Below, one piece after another: positions 23,905 through 34,824 of a stretch of DNA of 64,000 nt. The notes below the pieces were generated by a model. It was not told where the DNA came from. It worked only from the letters and a program-made list of their open reading frames with translations, and did not search any database. A program made the translations under genes and the position numbers. Source of the DNA: Kalaharituber pfeilii (taxonomy: Eukaryota > Ascomycota > Pezizomycetes > Pezizales > Pezizaceae); NCBI GenBank assembly GCA_015179045.1, contig WHUZ01000001.1:2728001-2792000 (forward strand), read 5' to 3'. Numbering within the stretch: the first letter of the stretch is position 1; each line of letters begins with the position of its first letter.

Positions 23905-26155
23905 ATGATAAAGGTCGAGGAGCTTGAAGCGCACGGAAAGGCGGCATACAAAAGGAGGGATTATGCGGGGGCACTTCAGGCATTTAGCACGGTTGGTATT
24001 TCACTTCTACGACACCCAGCCAGTGCTTTAATCTAATTTGGTTTCACTCATCATCTCACAGAGCCGTACAAGCAGATACTAATCCTTAGCACAATGATAC
24101 CCTTTGTATACATGATGGTATACAGGCAATCAAATCCCTCTCCTGCAACCCTGCGTAAATGCAATGCAAAAGCTTATCTCTCTTTACAACTTCCGTGCCG
24201 CAGCATACGAGAAGATCGAAGGCAAATTAGAAGATGCATTGCGAGATGCAAAACGGATGATTGAGCTGGATGGAAGGGCGGCAGACGGGTATTTAAGGAA
24301 AGGAAAGGTGCTACATTTGACGGGCAAGTCGGACAGGGCATTGAGGGTTTATCTGAGGGGATTGGAGAATGTTGGTGATAAGGAGGACCACAACGAGATC
24401 ACAGACGGGAAGATAGGGGAGAAGGTGGGAAAGGGCAGGGAGGTAGGCAGGCGCTATTTTGTGGCTTATGGGCTCAATTTGGCTGCTGGGAGGATTTGAA
24501 TTCAGAAAGGCTAATACGGTGGAGATCGATAATATATGGGGTTGAACAGGACCTTGCAGAAGATGTGCAAGAAGATGGAACAAATAGTCGGCGGTGCAAA
24601 ATCAGAGGAGTCTCAGCGAAGGCGTGATCCTCTCGCAGTATTACCACTGGAGGTAATTTCTATGGTCTTTGTACACTTGGGGTTCCTAGACTTAACGTAC
24701 ATCGCCCTCTCCTTCCGGCCCGCATGCTCCGCATCCACATCATCGCAAACTCATTCCCCTACAGCCGCTGTCAACGAGTCTCCCGCTCCTGGCACCAGTT
24801 CTTCCATAAACAGTACCCATACACCTACCGAACCCTGGACCTCTCCCCCTGTCTTCACAAACGCAAATTCAAACTTCTCCGTGCCCTCAAGCGCTATGTC
24901 CAATCTTCGCTCATCCCTGGCCATGTCCCCGTCACTACTCTCATCTTCCCTGCGACAGATGCCCAGCTCAGTGAGTTGGCTCATGTACTGCCATCGTTAC
25001 AGTATCTCCGGGTCCTAGGCGATGTAGTTGTGACAAGGCATTGTTTGATATTGCGAAGAGTGCAAAAGTGATAAAGTCAATAATCTTGGAGTGTCGAACG
25101 GAGATATCGGTTGTTGCACCGCTGATCGAAGCATGTAAGGCACTTAGGACACTCGAGTGCCATTCGATTTCGGGGTCTGCAGCGGCGGTGGATCCAGGTG
25201 GCGGAGGTCGGATGAAAATGTGGTTTGAGGCCACAAATGAATCTCTAGAGAACCTTCTCCTCAACGCGCAGGAGGACATTGGCACCTCATTTGGTGACGA
25301 TGAATCTGAGGTATATATCCCCTCCTTTCTCCCTCCCCTTTGGCTCCGCTTGCGAATCTCGCCAACTAAACCCCCTCCCAACAGGACTGGGCCTGTCATC
25401 TCCCCTCCCTCCGCATCCTTTCCTTCACAACTTCTCCTCCCTCCCCATTCTGCCAAACTGGGACCTTACCTGCTTCCCCCGTCTCACAACCTTCACAGCT
25501 ACGTACGTCTACTACCGGGAGTACCCTTCTCTTCCACCCTCCATTGTTCATCTCACCCTAAATCACAACTACCACTCCCCCCGTAGCGTTATGACTACTG
25601 CGCATGAGATCCTCTCATCCCACCCCTTACCAAACCTCACATCCGTCGACCTCAGCTCCAACCCCCAAGTCACAAACGATCATGTGCTGTTGTTCCTCAA
25701 TCCCGCCAATTATCCTGACCCCAAAAATCCCCCCCTCCGTTCTCTCAACCTATCAAACAGCCCATGTATAAACTGCTCCTCCCTTTCCTGGCTCCTTGGT
25801 CCCCAGACCCCCAACACTAACACAACTACCCATAACACCAGTACTACTGCCTCTGACACTTCCCAGGGTACCTACGCTTCCCCTTGCCCCATCTCACCAC
25901 CCTTCTCCTTTCCCGATGTCCAACATTCAATGACTACCTGTCTCTCGAACTACATCCGCTTCACACCTCCAATTTCTTGATATCAGCCTTACAAAAATAT
26001 CTGGTGTGGGGCTAGTCAACATTGTCAGAACCACAGGCCGGCTACGAGAGGAGGTATTGAGTGGTAAACGTCAGGTAGGATTAGAGAAAGAAGATTGTAG
26101 GATGCAATTTTGTGGGGCGGGACGCGGTCGAGGTGGTAGTGGAGTTAGGGTGTGA
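23905..26155 (+). CDS. pof3: TPR/F-box/LRR protein, Pof3/Dia2-like, apparently broken
   Basis: S. pombe Pof3 and yeast Dia2 are substrate receptors of an SCF ubiquitin ligase acting at replication forks. The N-terminus (MIKVEELEAHGKAAYKRRDYAGALQAF) and 24170-24370 (NFRAAAYEKIEGKLEDALRDAK, then YLRKGKVLHLTGKSDRALRVY) form TPR units. An F-box follows at 24630 (DPLAVLPLEVISMVFVHLGF), with intron 24697-24764 joining it to RCQRVSRSWHQFF. LRR-like segments continue (LPSLQYLRVLGD, LRTLECHSISG, LPNLTSVDLSSNP, LRSLNLSNSPCI, FLDISLTKISGVGL) to a stop at 26153. Frame changes are needed near 25037, 25432 and 25900-25975. The early TPR exon borders (23990-24170) are unresolved. It is either a pseudogene or mis-sequenced. 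Confidence 0.75.
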
Positions 26156-26350
26156 GGTAGAGTATCTGGAGGGTGCAGGACAGGGGAAAAAGGGGGGAAG
26201 GGGAGGAAGGTGAGGGACCCGTGGATGTTTAAGTGAGGTGTTGAGGAAGTAAGACAGCATTGTGAATTGATGGAGCAATTGGAAATGGGCAATGGATTGC
26301 ATTGATTATTATAAATATTTGTGTTTTGATTCTAGCTGTAACATAACACA

Positions 26351-26701
26351 CAGTGCCTAGCAGAAAGTCTTCCTAGTATAGTTTTATTATGCAGCATAAG
26401 GAGGGAAAGATTTTACCAAGTCTCCCTGTGAAGTTGCGAGACATGCAGCCGAGCGCACCTCCCCTGCACTATTTCTAAGTATCATGAAAAAATTCACAAA
26501 AAATTCAATAAGTCAGCAGCAAAATTACAGAAAAATAGTAGACCGCATGAATGGACATTGGAGAATCTGAATTCTTTTTTCAGAATTTAAAACTGAGCAT
26601 TTTTAGTTGGATTATTCTGTTTTTGCAAGGAGGGTCGACTCCGAAGGATACTAGTACTTGGATAGTGAAACCATGCTAGGAAGACTTTCTGCTAGGCATT
26701 G
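26351..26701. mobile_element. 351-bp MITE with 26-bp terminal inverted repeats
   Basis: The left TIR (26351-26376) begins CAGTGCCTAGCAGAAAGTCT. The right TIR (26676-26701) read inward begins CAATGCCTAGCAGAAAGTCT, with one mismatch in 26. The interior is AT-rich with no ORF. No clear target-site duplication is seen. It sits between the F-box gene and VMA10. Confidence 0.85.
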
Positions 26702-27015
26702 TATGATACCGAGCCGCTAATTCTTGAAATCATTTTATTTAAGTAACGTAGTTTTAATAAATTAGTAGTTCTTATAGAGCTGATACTTGTACAACATAAT
26801 TCGTCTTTTAGGTGGAGTAGACATTATGCGTAGAATTAGGACATTGGCATTAAACATGGCCGTAGGTACTCTGGAAAAGCCTGACGGCCACTTAGGTACA
26901 TACAGGGATCCATAAGCAGGTACAAACACCACCTACAACGCTCCTTTTCTACTCTCACTGCGTCCCTGCTCTGAACTCCGTTAAATTCTGGTTAAAAACA
27001 ATCCTCCCACCTGTT
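26702..27015. other. Spacer downstream of VMA10
   Basis: AT-rich; nothing recognisable. Confidence 0.5.
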
Positions 27016-27950
27016 TTAAGTAGTACTCGCAGCCTTCAAGTTCCTATGTGGCTCCGGATGAATCTGTTCGTTCCCCAGCAAGGCAAGTGTTAGTCCTTCG
27101 TATTCCTGTCATCCCTATAATTCACCTGGACCACTGGCAGGAAAGGTTTCAACTTACCTCTGTCACCCCCTTGATCAAGTCCTGTACGACCCTATCCCCA
27201 TGCTGCTCGCCCGCCTTCTTGATCCGCGCCAGCGCGCCCTCCGCCTCACGCGCCGCGGCATCCTCAGCTTTAGCAATGCTACCGGAGTGCTATGCGTGCG
27301 TTAGCAAACCTGTGCTCTCCGAGATTTATGGCCTACCCCCCTCGAAATGTTCCGTGGGGGACGTGTAGTCTCGTAACCAGGGAGAGCACATTAAATGATA
27401 AAAATGGTAGTAGCGATTGTTGGGGGGAAGAGAATGAAACTATGTACTTCGGCCTCAAACTTCTTGAACTCAACCTCCTTCTGCTGCTTGTACTCTTCGA
27501 TTTCCTTTGCGGCTTCGGCACGGGCGTCTTTTACGCGTTGGGTGCGGTATTGGCGGGCTGTGTGAGTTTTGGGACAAAATGGCAGTGTTAGTATAGGAGG
27601 GTGGAAGGGGCGCGGGAGGGGGAGGGGAAGAGGTGGGGTTACCTTTTTATACAATTTTCTGGGCCTCTCGTTCGGCCTAATTCATCGTGATTTATTCCTA
27701 TCAGTACATCATCCCCATCGAATCAATCCCAACCCACAGGCTTCACACCTTCGTGTTTCGCCGTACTACCTCTTCTGCTCCCAGGGGCGGATGCATTTCT
27801 GCACTCACGACCCTCTTTTTTCTCACCTTCCTCCCTCGACAAAGGGCAACCAGGATGCCCAGAATAGTGTTTCTGAAAAAAAAAATAAACAAACTCATAA
27901 CGTACATCAAGCAGTATCTGAATTCCCGCCGAGTTTTGCGCAGACTGCAT
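27016..27950 (-). CDS. VMA10: V-type H+-ATPase subunit G (Vma10) with an in-frame stop
   Basis: Subunit G forms the peripheral stalk of the vacuolar proton pump with subunit E. Five in-phase GT-AG exons: 27906-27950, 27643-27676, 27448-27557, 27158-27289 and 27016-27063 (122 codons plus stop). Residues read MQSAQNSAGIQILLD, AEREAQKIV-stop-KARQYRTQRVKDARAEAAKEI, EEYKQQKEVEFKKFEAE, HSGSIAKAEDAAAREAE, HGDRVVQDLIKGVTE and IHPEPHRNLK, matching Vma10 end to end. The codon at 27647-27649 is TAA where the family has Gln (CAA). Using gtataa as an alternative donor breaks the downstream frame. Intron 3 (27290-27441) contains a recurring motif, ggttacgagacta. The gene is either a recent pseudogene or carries a sequence error. 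Confidence 0.88.
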
Positions 27951-28538
27951 CGTGTTAAATACTCGTTAGCCAAATATGCACACACACACACACATATATA
28001 TATAATCTCCAAACCATATTTTCTAGCCCACTCCCCATAATTCCCGGAGGAATGACAGCTATCTAGCGGTAATGGCGGGGGAGATATTATTCGGATAACT
28101 GGAGGGATCGGGGACTAGGAATGAATAAGGATCTATCAGTCGCACCATATTCACTATCAACTTAAGCTATCTTCTCAAAGAGCACCCGGGAACAGTCGAA
28201 CGTCGAATTATTTCTGCCTGCGGGCCTGCGGGCCTGCGGGGTCGGACGTTCCGAGCTGATACCCTGCCATATCTTTACTCGTCGAAGGTATAAGCTTGAA
28301 GTAAGAAGCGATAGTTCTACCCGCAACGTAAGGCTGTTGCCAAGCCTTATCCTAGTGACCCCCAATCCCTTGCAGATCGCAAGCACACCCCACGTTCGTG
28401 ACGTTGTCCTTGTGTCCCTACCTAGTAAACATAAATAAAATGATGTACCAAAAATAATTCGGGATCTCAAGCACGTACCCTCAACACAAAGGCCACAGCT
28501 ACATCCATCGATCAATCCGCCTCCATTGTCACTCCACA
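27951..28538. other. Intergenic between VMA10 and PET117 (divergent)
   Basis: It contains a CA/TA microsatellite at about 27979-28004 and three tandem cctgcggg units at about 28216-28240. It presumably holds both promoters. Confidence 0.6.
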
Positions 28539-28969
28539 ATGTCCAGCGCTGCCAAAACTACCTTCCTCACCACAGTCGCCCTCTGCGCATTCACCGTTGT
28601 CGGGGTACATTACATACAAAGCGCCGAGAAGGCAGTAGGCTGTCCCTTCCGCCTTCATACTACCCACTTCCCCCTTCATCCTACCCACCTGCCTACTTAC
28701 CCATATATCCCTCCCATATTATCCAACAAGTTCTTACCTATCCAAACTCCCTTTCTGCCCATGCTCCCCTCTACAAATGACGGGTGATTCTTGCACAGGC
28801 AATGCATGCTGGTGTCCTCCGCGACGAAGAACATACACGCATCAAACAGGAGTGACAGCTCAATTTCGAGATGCAGGCGCAACTGGAAAGGGGTTTACGG
28901 AAAAGCCAGACCGTGGTGGATACCACGGGGGAGGTGCTCAAGGGGCCAGCAGGGACTGCTGAAAGGTAG
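28539..28969 (+). CDS. PET117: Cytochrome c oxidase assembly factor Pet117, with an in-frame stop
   Basis: Pet117 is a small mitochondrial protein that links heme A synthase (Cox15) to COX assembly. Exon 1 (28539-28634) encodes MSSAAKTTFLTTVALCAFTV then VHYIQSAEKA: a single N-terminal membrane helix and the conserved VHYxQ motif. Exon 2 (28799-28969) encodes AMHAGVLRDEEHTRIKQE, a stop, then QLNFEMQAQLERGLRKSQ and a short tail. The phase-0 join restores AxAMHAGV exactly as in the family. The codon at 28853-28855 is TGA, where relatives have Arg (RxKRERQLxF), so CGA>TGA is the simplest explanation. Without it the protein is about 88 aa, close to the family length. As it stands only about 50 residues would be made. 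Confidence 0.85.
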
Positions 28970-29575
28970 TGTTGGGTGGGGTGTTGGGGTAATGGGGAAG
29001 GCCAGGGTTTGTAGGGGCGTGGAAGGGAGAGAAGGGGAGATATTGAGGATATGTTAGGTCTCAATATGGCCTGATGCAACTACTGTATTATATAAAATGG
29101 ACTTTTCAGCTACTATATACCATGAGAGGAGATGTTGGTCATAGATAGGATATCACTACATCGGTATTCCCGCTTATCAAGCACCATGCACAAATATATA
29201 TGACAACATTTTCGCAACTCTGCGATTCATACATAATACAACATCCTCCTGATTCGCTTGAAATGGGGGAAAAAATAAATAAATAAATAATAGAAATAAG
29301 TAATCAATAATAAAAAGAGAAACATCCACTGCTCAATCGCATGAAAATCCTAAATATGCACTGAAAGCTACCGGTAACCATTCCACCGAGTACTAATCCT
29401 CTCTGTTGATAGCGAAAAATCATGATAAAAGACAAGTGGCACTATGCAATATGCACAGATGGAGATATAAAAAGTCAAGACAACAATGAAATAAAAGAAT
29501 ACCACCAGTAAATGTGATTTCCCAATTTGGTGTAAAGGAGGATTGAGAAGGTAGCCCACTCGACACCAAACTTTA
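28970..29575. other. Spacer between PET117 and the coilin-like gene
   Basis: These are the 3' flanks of two converging genes. The stretch near 29270-29310 is aaata simple repeat. No supported gene. Confidence 0.6.
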
Positions 29576-32500
29576 CTAAAACTTTCTCAAGCCAACAGCT
29601 CCCCAAGGTGACTGCCCCTTGACTGGCTGTGATGAATGCGGTATACCATCGCTTTTCCTTGACTTTGGCGCTGGTTGAGACATACTCACTGTCTCATCCC
29701 CCAAACTCAAAACCACATCGCTTCTCCTTGAAGAAGGGTGCCGATATTGAGATGAAGATGGTATAACATCGCTCTTGAGAGGCTTCGGCGCCGGCCGAGT
29801 CACGCTCACATCATTCAAATCCACCACACCCCTTGCTGACGAATGTCGAGATGTAACTGGGGTCGGATACTTCTCGCCCGACGCACCTTCTTCCGCGTCC
29901 TCATCTTCACTCCCAGTCAAGTCGATGACGTATGCACTCCCCGTAGCCTTTTTGATCTTAGAGACCTTACCAATAGCAGTAGTCGATGTGCGTGACATTG
30001 AACTCTTCTTTGTAGAGGTAATTGCTGGAGGAGCTGTTGACGAGGGAATCAAGTCCTCCATAGTAACTTTCTCCACCCTAGCACCGGCAGCTATCATCTT
30101 CATTGTAGGCTTCTTTGCAACCCTTGCTGAGTTATCACTGAGCTTCTCCGAATCCTTGTTTTTCTCAGATTCACAACTGACAAGCGGCCCAGGCGACGGT
30201 ATCCTTGGAGCCTGCTTCGGCGGTACTTCTGCACTTGCTGATTCGGTTTTCGGCGGCGTTGCATCCTTCGTCGATATACCCTTCTCTTCCTTTACCATCA
30301 AATTAGCATTGTTCAAGAATTTCTTCGTCAGCAACTCATCCAAAGTTGGAAGATAGTCATCAGATACGGAGGAGAGCCGTCGTACTGGTGTGTCTTCAGC
30401 AGGAGCCTTGTCGGTCTTGTCCTGTTCCAATTGCTTCCCAGGCGTAACAGCCTCACTACCATTGTCGTTAGTCTCATTGTCGCCCCCGGTCGATTCCAAC
30501 AGTGCTGGGCCATCTTCTTTTTCGTTGGGCTCGGCATTGTCGTCATCATCTCGAAAAAATGAATATGAAGGCCTGATAACATCTTTACTATCTTTGAAAG
30601 TTCGCTCTGGAGATGATTCATTTTGTGATTCATTCTTTTTGTTACCATCCACCTCTTGTGAGCTCACCGAAGAGTGAATCGTGGGCAGCCCCTCAGTCTC
30701 ACCCCCTCCCAAGATGTCTGCATCTTGGTTGGTATCCATAACTTCATTCACTGAATCACCATTTCCATTGATGCCCATATCCACAGTGCCGGTTTTCCCA
30801 GCTCCGCTCAAGCCTAGTAAAGTCTCAATCCTTCCCAAAACGTCACGTTGGACCTCTTCACCAATAACTGATATAACACCCACTTCCATGAGGCTGCCCA
30901 CATTATCCTCACCGTCGCCTACACTATACTTGTCGTTATGTTGGACAGCTTCAAGCCTTACTCCTCCCTCTTCTTTGTCGATTTCCATTAGGTCCGAATC
31001 TGCTTTATTGCTGGAAGTCATTTCAAGTTCTCCCTGCTGCGCTGAAGGATGATTGGGAGTTGGCACCTCATCATCTATTTCAACTTGTCCAGGGGAATTA
31101 TCTACCTGTTCATTACCCATACGGGTACCTCCATCGAGAGTCGATTCTGCTACGGCAGGAGCTGTTAATTCAGCTACACAAACATGTTCACTGCCTACGT
31201 TACTTGGCAGATTCTCGCCCTCCTTAAGCAACTTTGGCTCAATCATCTCTGAGAACATTATGTCCAGCATCCCCTCCTCCTGCTGATTATCTGGCAATTC
31301 AAATTTCCCAAGGATGAGTTGCCCTGTCTCTTCGTTATACCTTCTCTGTGGCCAATCTCGAAAAGCCAGCCTTACGTAGAGAGATAGCTCCCCATTGGCC
31401 TCTTCATTGACTTCGGTGATAAGAGCAGTTCTATAATCGGCCATTATTGGGTTGTAATTTCCGTCCATTGTTAGTTGCTTAAATGCAACAATGGCACCTG
31501 GTCGAACAAGTTCTTTGCGTAGTGCTGGAAGGGTCGACATATCTGCAGGGAGTGTTGGAAGGTCTCCCTGTTCAAGTTGCTTCTGGGAGAGAGCTTGTTG
31601 TTTTGGTTGTGCTGTGGTTCTAGTAGTGGCAATAGACTCCTCTTCGTAGTAATTATAATTATTCCAATCATCGGCTTCATTATAATTGTTTTCGTCATAA
31701 TCTTGGTAACCTTCCGATTGTGCTTTTCCCTTCTTCCTACCTCCTCGTTTTCGTTTCTGGCCTCCAGCACCATGCACACTCACGGTTGGTTGTTGAAAGG
31801 GAAAAGTGGGCTCCGGAACTTCCAGGCCCTCATGTTCACATTCCACAGCTTTGAGAACAATCTTATCTCTCCAAGCATCCTGATCCAGCTGTCCCTCCTC
31901 GTAGTCCTCTGAAGTCCCAACAAAACTAGGAGATATCGCAGCAACCTCAACTAAATTACCATTCTCATCGTACTTGAACTTCTTTGGGACGAGGCCCACC
32001 ATTTTATTCAAGAAACCTTTCTTTTTATTCGATGCACTCTTCGCATGCTTTTTAACCCACTGTTGATTGATCCTTTCCTGTTCTTCGGATGTTGGTACAA
32101 TTTTGGCTTCATTTACAGAGCCCCGTTCTGCCTGCACTGTGGCTTCATTGGGTGGTTGAGGCTGCTTAGGGTTACCTGCATTACGCACTTGTAAGTTACT
32201 CTGCTCCGCTGGGCTAGTTACGTTCCCTGAGAATTCTCCGAGTTTTTTGCGCTCTTTCTGCCGTTTTTTCTTCTCTCTTCGCTTTAATCTCTTTTTCTCA
32301 TTGGTGTTATTTGATGGAACTACAGATCCCGAGGATTCAGGAGGAAATGTGGTTAGGGCTGCTTCAGTCTGAGGCAGCTGCGTCTGGGGCTGCTGTGGCT
32401 CAGGTTTCTGTGATTCAGGTTGCTGTGACGGCGGCAGCAGTTGTGCTTGTGATTGCCCTGTATATTTTTCCAGATACGCCTGGGCCCCCTCTGGATGGGC

Positions 32501-33963
32501 TTCAATCCATTTCATATACTCTACTGCAGTAGCGCTAATTGGCAATATCCCAGCTGCAATCAACTTATCGCGGCATTTCTTCCTCTTCAGCCTTTCTTTA
32601 CGGGCATGACTTTTCTTTGATCCTTGATATGGGACTCCATAAGGGACCAATGCAACTTCATTGACCTTTTGCAACTTCTCAATACCATCTTTCTTGGTAG
32701 TTTGACTATCAGATTCAGATTCGGATTCGGATGAATCAGAGTCAATGTCCGAGCTGGACTCTGATTCTGACTCTGATTCTGACGCAGATTCTAAGGATGA
32801 GGGTGAACCGGATGAATCTGCTTTAGAGTCGGATTTTGATTCTGATTCGAAGTCTGAGCTGGATGAAGACGATGGGGATGAAGATGCAGGTCGAGAACGT
32901 TTCTGCTTCCTCTTGGACAGAAGCCGTGCTCCAGATTGCGAGCCAGAGGATGAACTAGTGTCCCTATCTGAATCGGATTGATCCTGGGGGTAATGTACGA
33001 TGGCTGTACTGTCCCTACTCTTTGTGCTCATGTCCCTGAGCGCTTTTGCTGCCCGCTGGCCTTGGATTTTTGACTGTTTCGGGGCTCTTTGTGCCACTTT
33101 GTGGGAGCTCGGGACAGAAGTATTGCTTGACCACTTATGCTCTTCGGGATCGCCCTGCTCAGAACTAGCATCCTCCTCCGCATCACTATCACTTTCTCTG
33201 TTTTCTTCGGTATCGTCCTTGTAGTCGAAGTCCTCTTCATCATCGTCATCATCATCGTCATAATGTGCTATATCCCCTGCTGCGGTCCTCTTGCCTAGTC
33301 CTTCGTACCCCACCGGCTCATAGTCATCATCACTTTCATCATCACTTTCATCATCACTTTCATCAATGTCTTTATCATTTTGGAATCTAACCCTCAACGC
33401 CATTGAGTCGTTAAGTTTCTGCTTTTTCCGAGGCGGAATGGGCGCTGGCGGTCGATCAAATGCAGGCCTGATGAATGTTCGTCCAAGAGGGGCCCCGTCA
33501 ATAAGCTTCCTTCCGCTAGTGCTGATCTGTCTTCGACCAATTCGCTTGCGTTCGCGTAATTCATGCCCATCAAGAGGCCGAATTCTAAAAGGGGAGAATA
33601 TCATGAGCACCCAGTCCCCCCCCAAAAAAATAAAATAAATAAAATAAAATAAAATAAAATAAAAATAAAATAAAATAAATAGTCAAATAAACCAAGATAC
33701 GAGGATTGGCAAACTTACACAACTTCATCACCCTCTCTCACAAGTCCTTCAAGACGCTGGAAGTGTAGCAGCTCATGGCCCAGTATTTCCACAGCGTAGT
33801 CCTCTAAACCCCATGCCGCATTTTCCAATGGACACACTTGATTGATACTTTCAAGCAGACCTAAAATGGTAGGATTTGGTTGCCCATCTCCGACAGAAGA
33901 AACGTCCCACCATATTTTGACGGTGCCGAGGGAATATCGTCTTATCGTCAGCCGAATCCTCAT
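29576..33963 (-). CDS. Coilin-like nuclear protein (ubiquitin-fold N-terminus, acidic Ser repeats, Tudor-like region)
   Basis: Two exons (33719-33963 and 29576-33584) join in phase to give about 1417 aa. The N-terminus MRIRLTIRRYSLGTVKIWWD with AAWGLEDYAVEILGHELLHF and LVREGDEVV matches a fungal family I recall as DUF7357, coilin-like at its ubiquitin-like start. The second exon opens IRPLDGHELRERKRIGRRQI and a basic PPRKKQKL motif. Acidic blocks and SESESES-type repeats follow (about 120-390), then a basic SKKSHARKERLKRKKCRDKL segment. A compact region (LVRPGAIVAFKQLT, YRTALITEV, LYVRLAFRDWPQRRYNEETG) near residues 790-860 looks Tudor/SMN-like, as at the coilin C-terminus. The C-terminal third is low complexity with two PAPKxxKSDxIPxSSQ repeats. 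A role in Cajal-type bodies is inference. Confidence 0.85.
33605..33690. repeat. (AAAAT)n microsatellite in the intron of the coilin-like gene
   Basis: Repeated aaaat/aaat units fill most of the first intron (33585-33718), next to a short C run at 33617-33623. Confidence 0.85.
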
Positions 33964-34820
33964 GCTTGCTGCTGGTTCTTAATGCAACTCCAGGGGCATC
34001 GGTGGGGGTGAGGGGGTGGTTGCAGGTTATGTATGCGAATTTGGATTGAGGAAGAGGCAAGACGCGCAGGGTTAACGCTACTTGGCATTCTGGAACTGCA
34101 CTTGGCGTACACCAGGGCATATTATATTTTAGAGAACTCAGTGGCAACTATTGCCACTTGGGGATAAAATTATAATTATGATATTGTTGAAATGGCCTAA
34201 TAAACTAACTATGCTAGCTTGACTTGACTGAAATAATTAGTCCGCATTCTTTCACATTACTCCGAAAAGCAGCCATATTTAATGTTGAGGCATTTGGGTG
34301 CATAAGTGCGGCATGTGACGTGATATCCGAGTATAAACGTAGCCAGACCCCAGTTTGTATATTTCTTTTTTTTTTTCTTTTTTTTTTTTCTTATATCATT
34401 ACTCGTTTGCCTCAGTTTGTATTTGTTGTACGTGAATTATATAACGAATCAAGGGAAAAAAGTATATAACATGAGTCATCAAATCCAAATTTATATTGTG
34501 ACAAAATGCTTTTATCATGAAACTATATACTTAATAAATCTCGACTAATATAATCAAGTCAATGTGCACGTTCTCTGGTATAATTCAGGGTAAAGGAAGT
34601 AACTCCCAATCTTCAAACTGTCCAACTTCTATAAATGAAGCCTTACATACTCTAGCTTTAGTTCCATAAACGCATCTCCACTCGCCAATCATCCTATTCC
34701 GGCCGGACCCTCTTGATCCAATGATGATGTTGCATTCAAGAGATATAATGAGCTGTTGGGCCCACTTCAATGTCATTTCAGTTGCTTGTCAGTATGGCTC
34801 TAACTCCATCAAAATTTCAA
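33964..34820. other. Spacer upstream of the coilin-like gene
   Basis: AT-rich, with T-rich runs at 34363-34392. No supported gene. Confidence 0.5.
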
Positions 34821-34824
34821 ACTA

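Noticed and set aside
27016..28969. Altered genetic code (TAA as Gln, TGA as Arg)
   Set aside because: Other genes end normally at TAA (RAD50, the U2B'' gene), TAG (ARPC1) and TGA (cnxG), and the long intact genes have no internal stops.
32745..33224. Ser/Asp-rich and other ORFs (+)
   Set aside because: Antisense to the Ser/Asp repeat coding part of the coilin-like gene.
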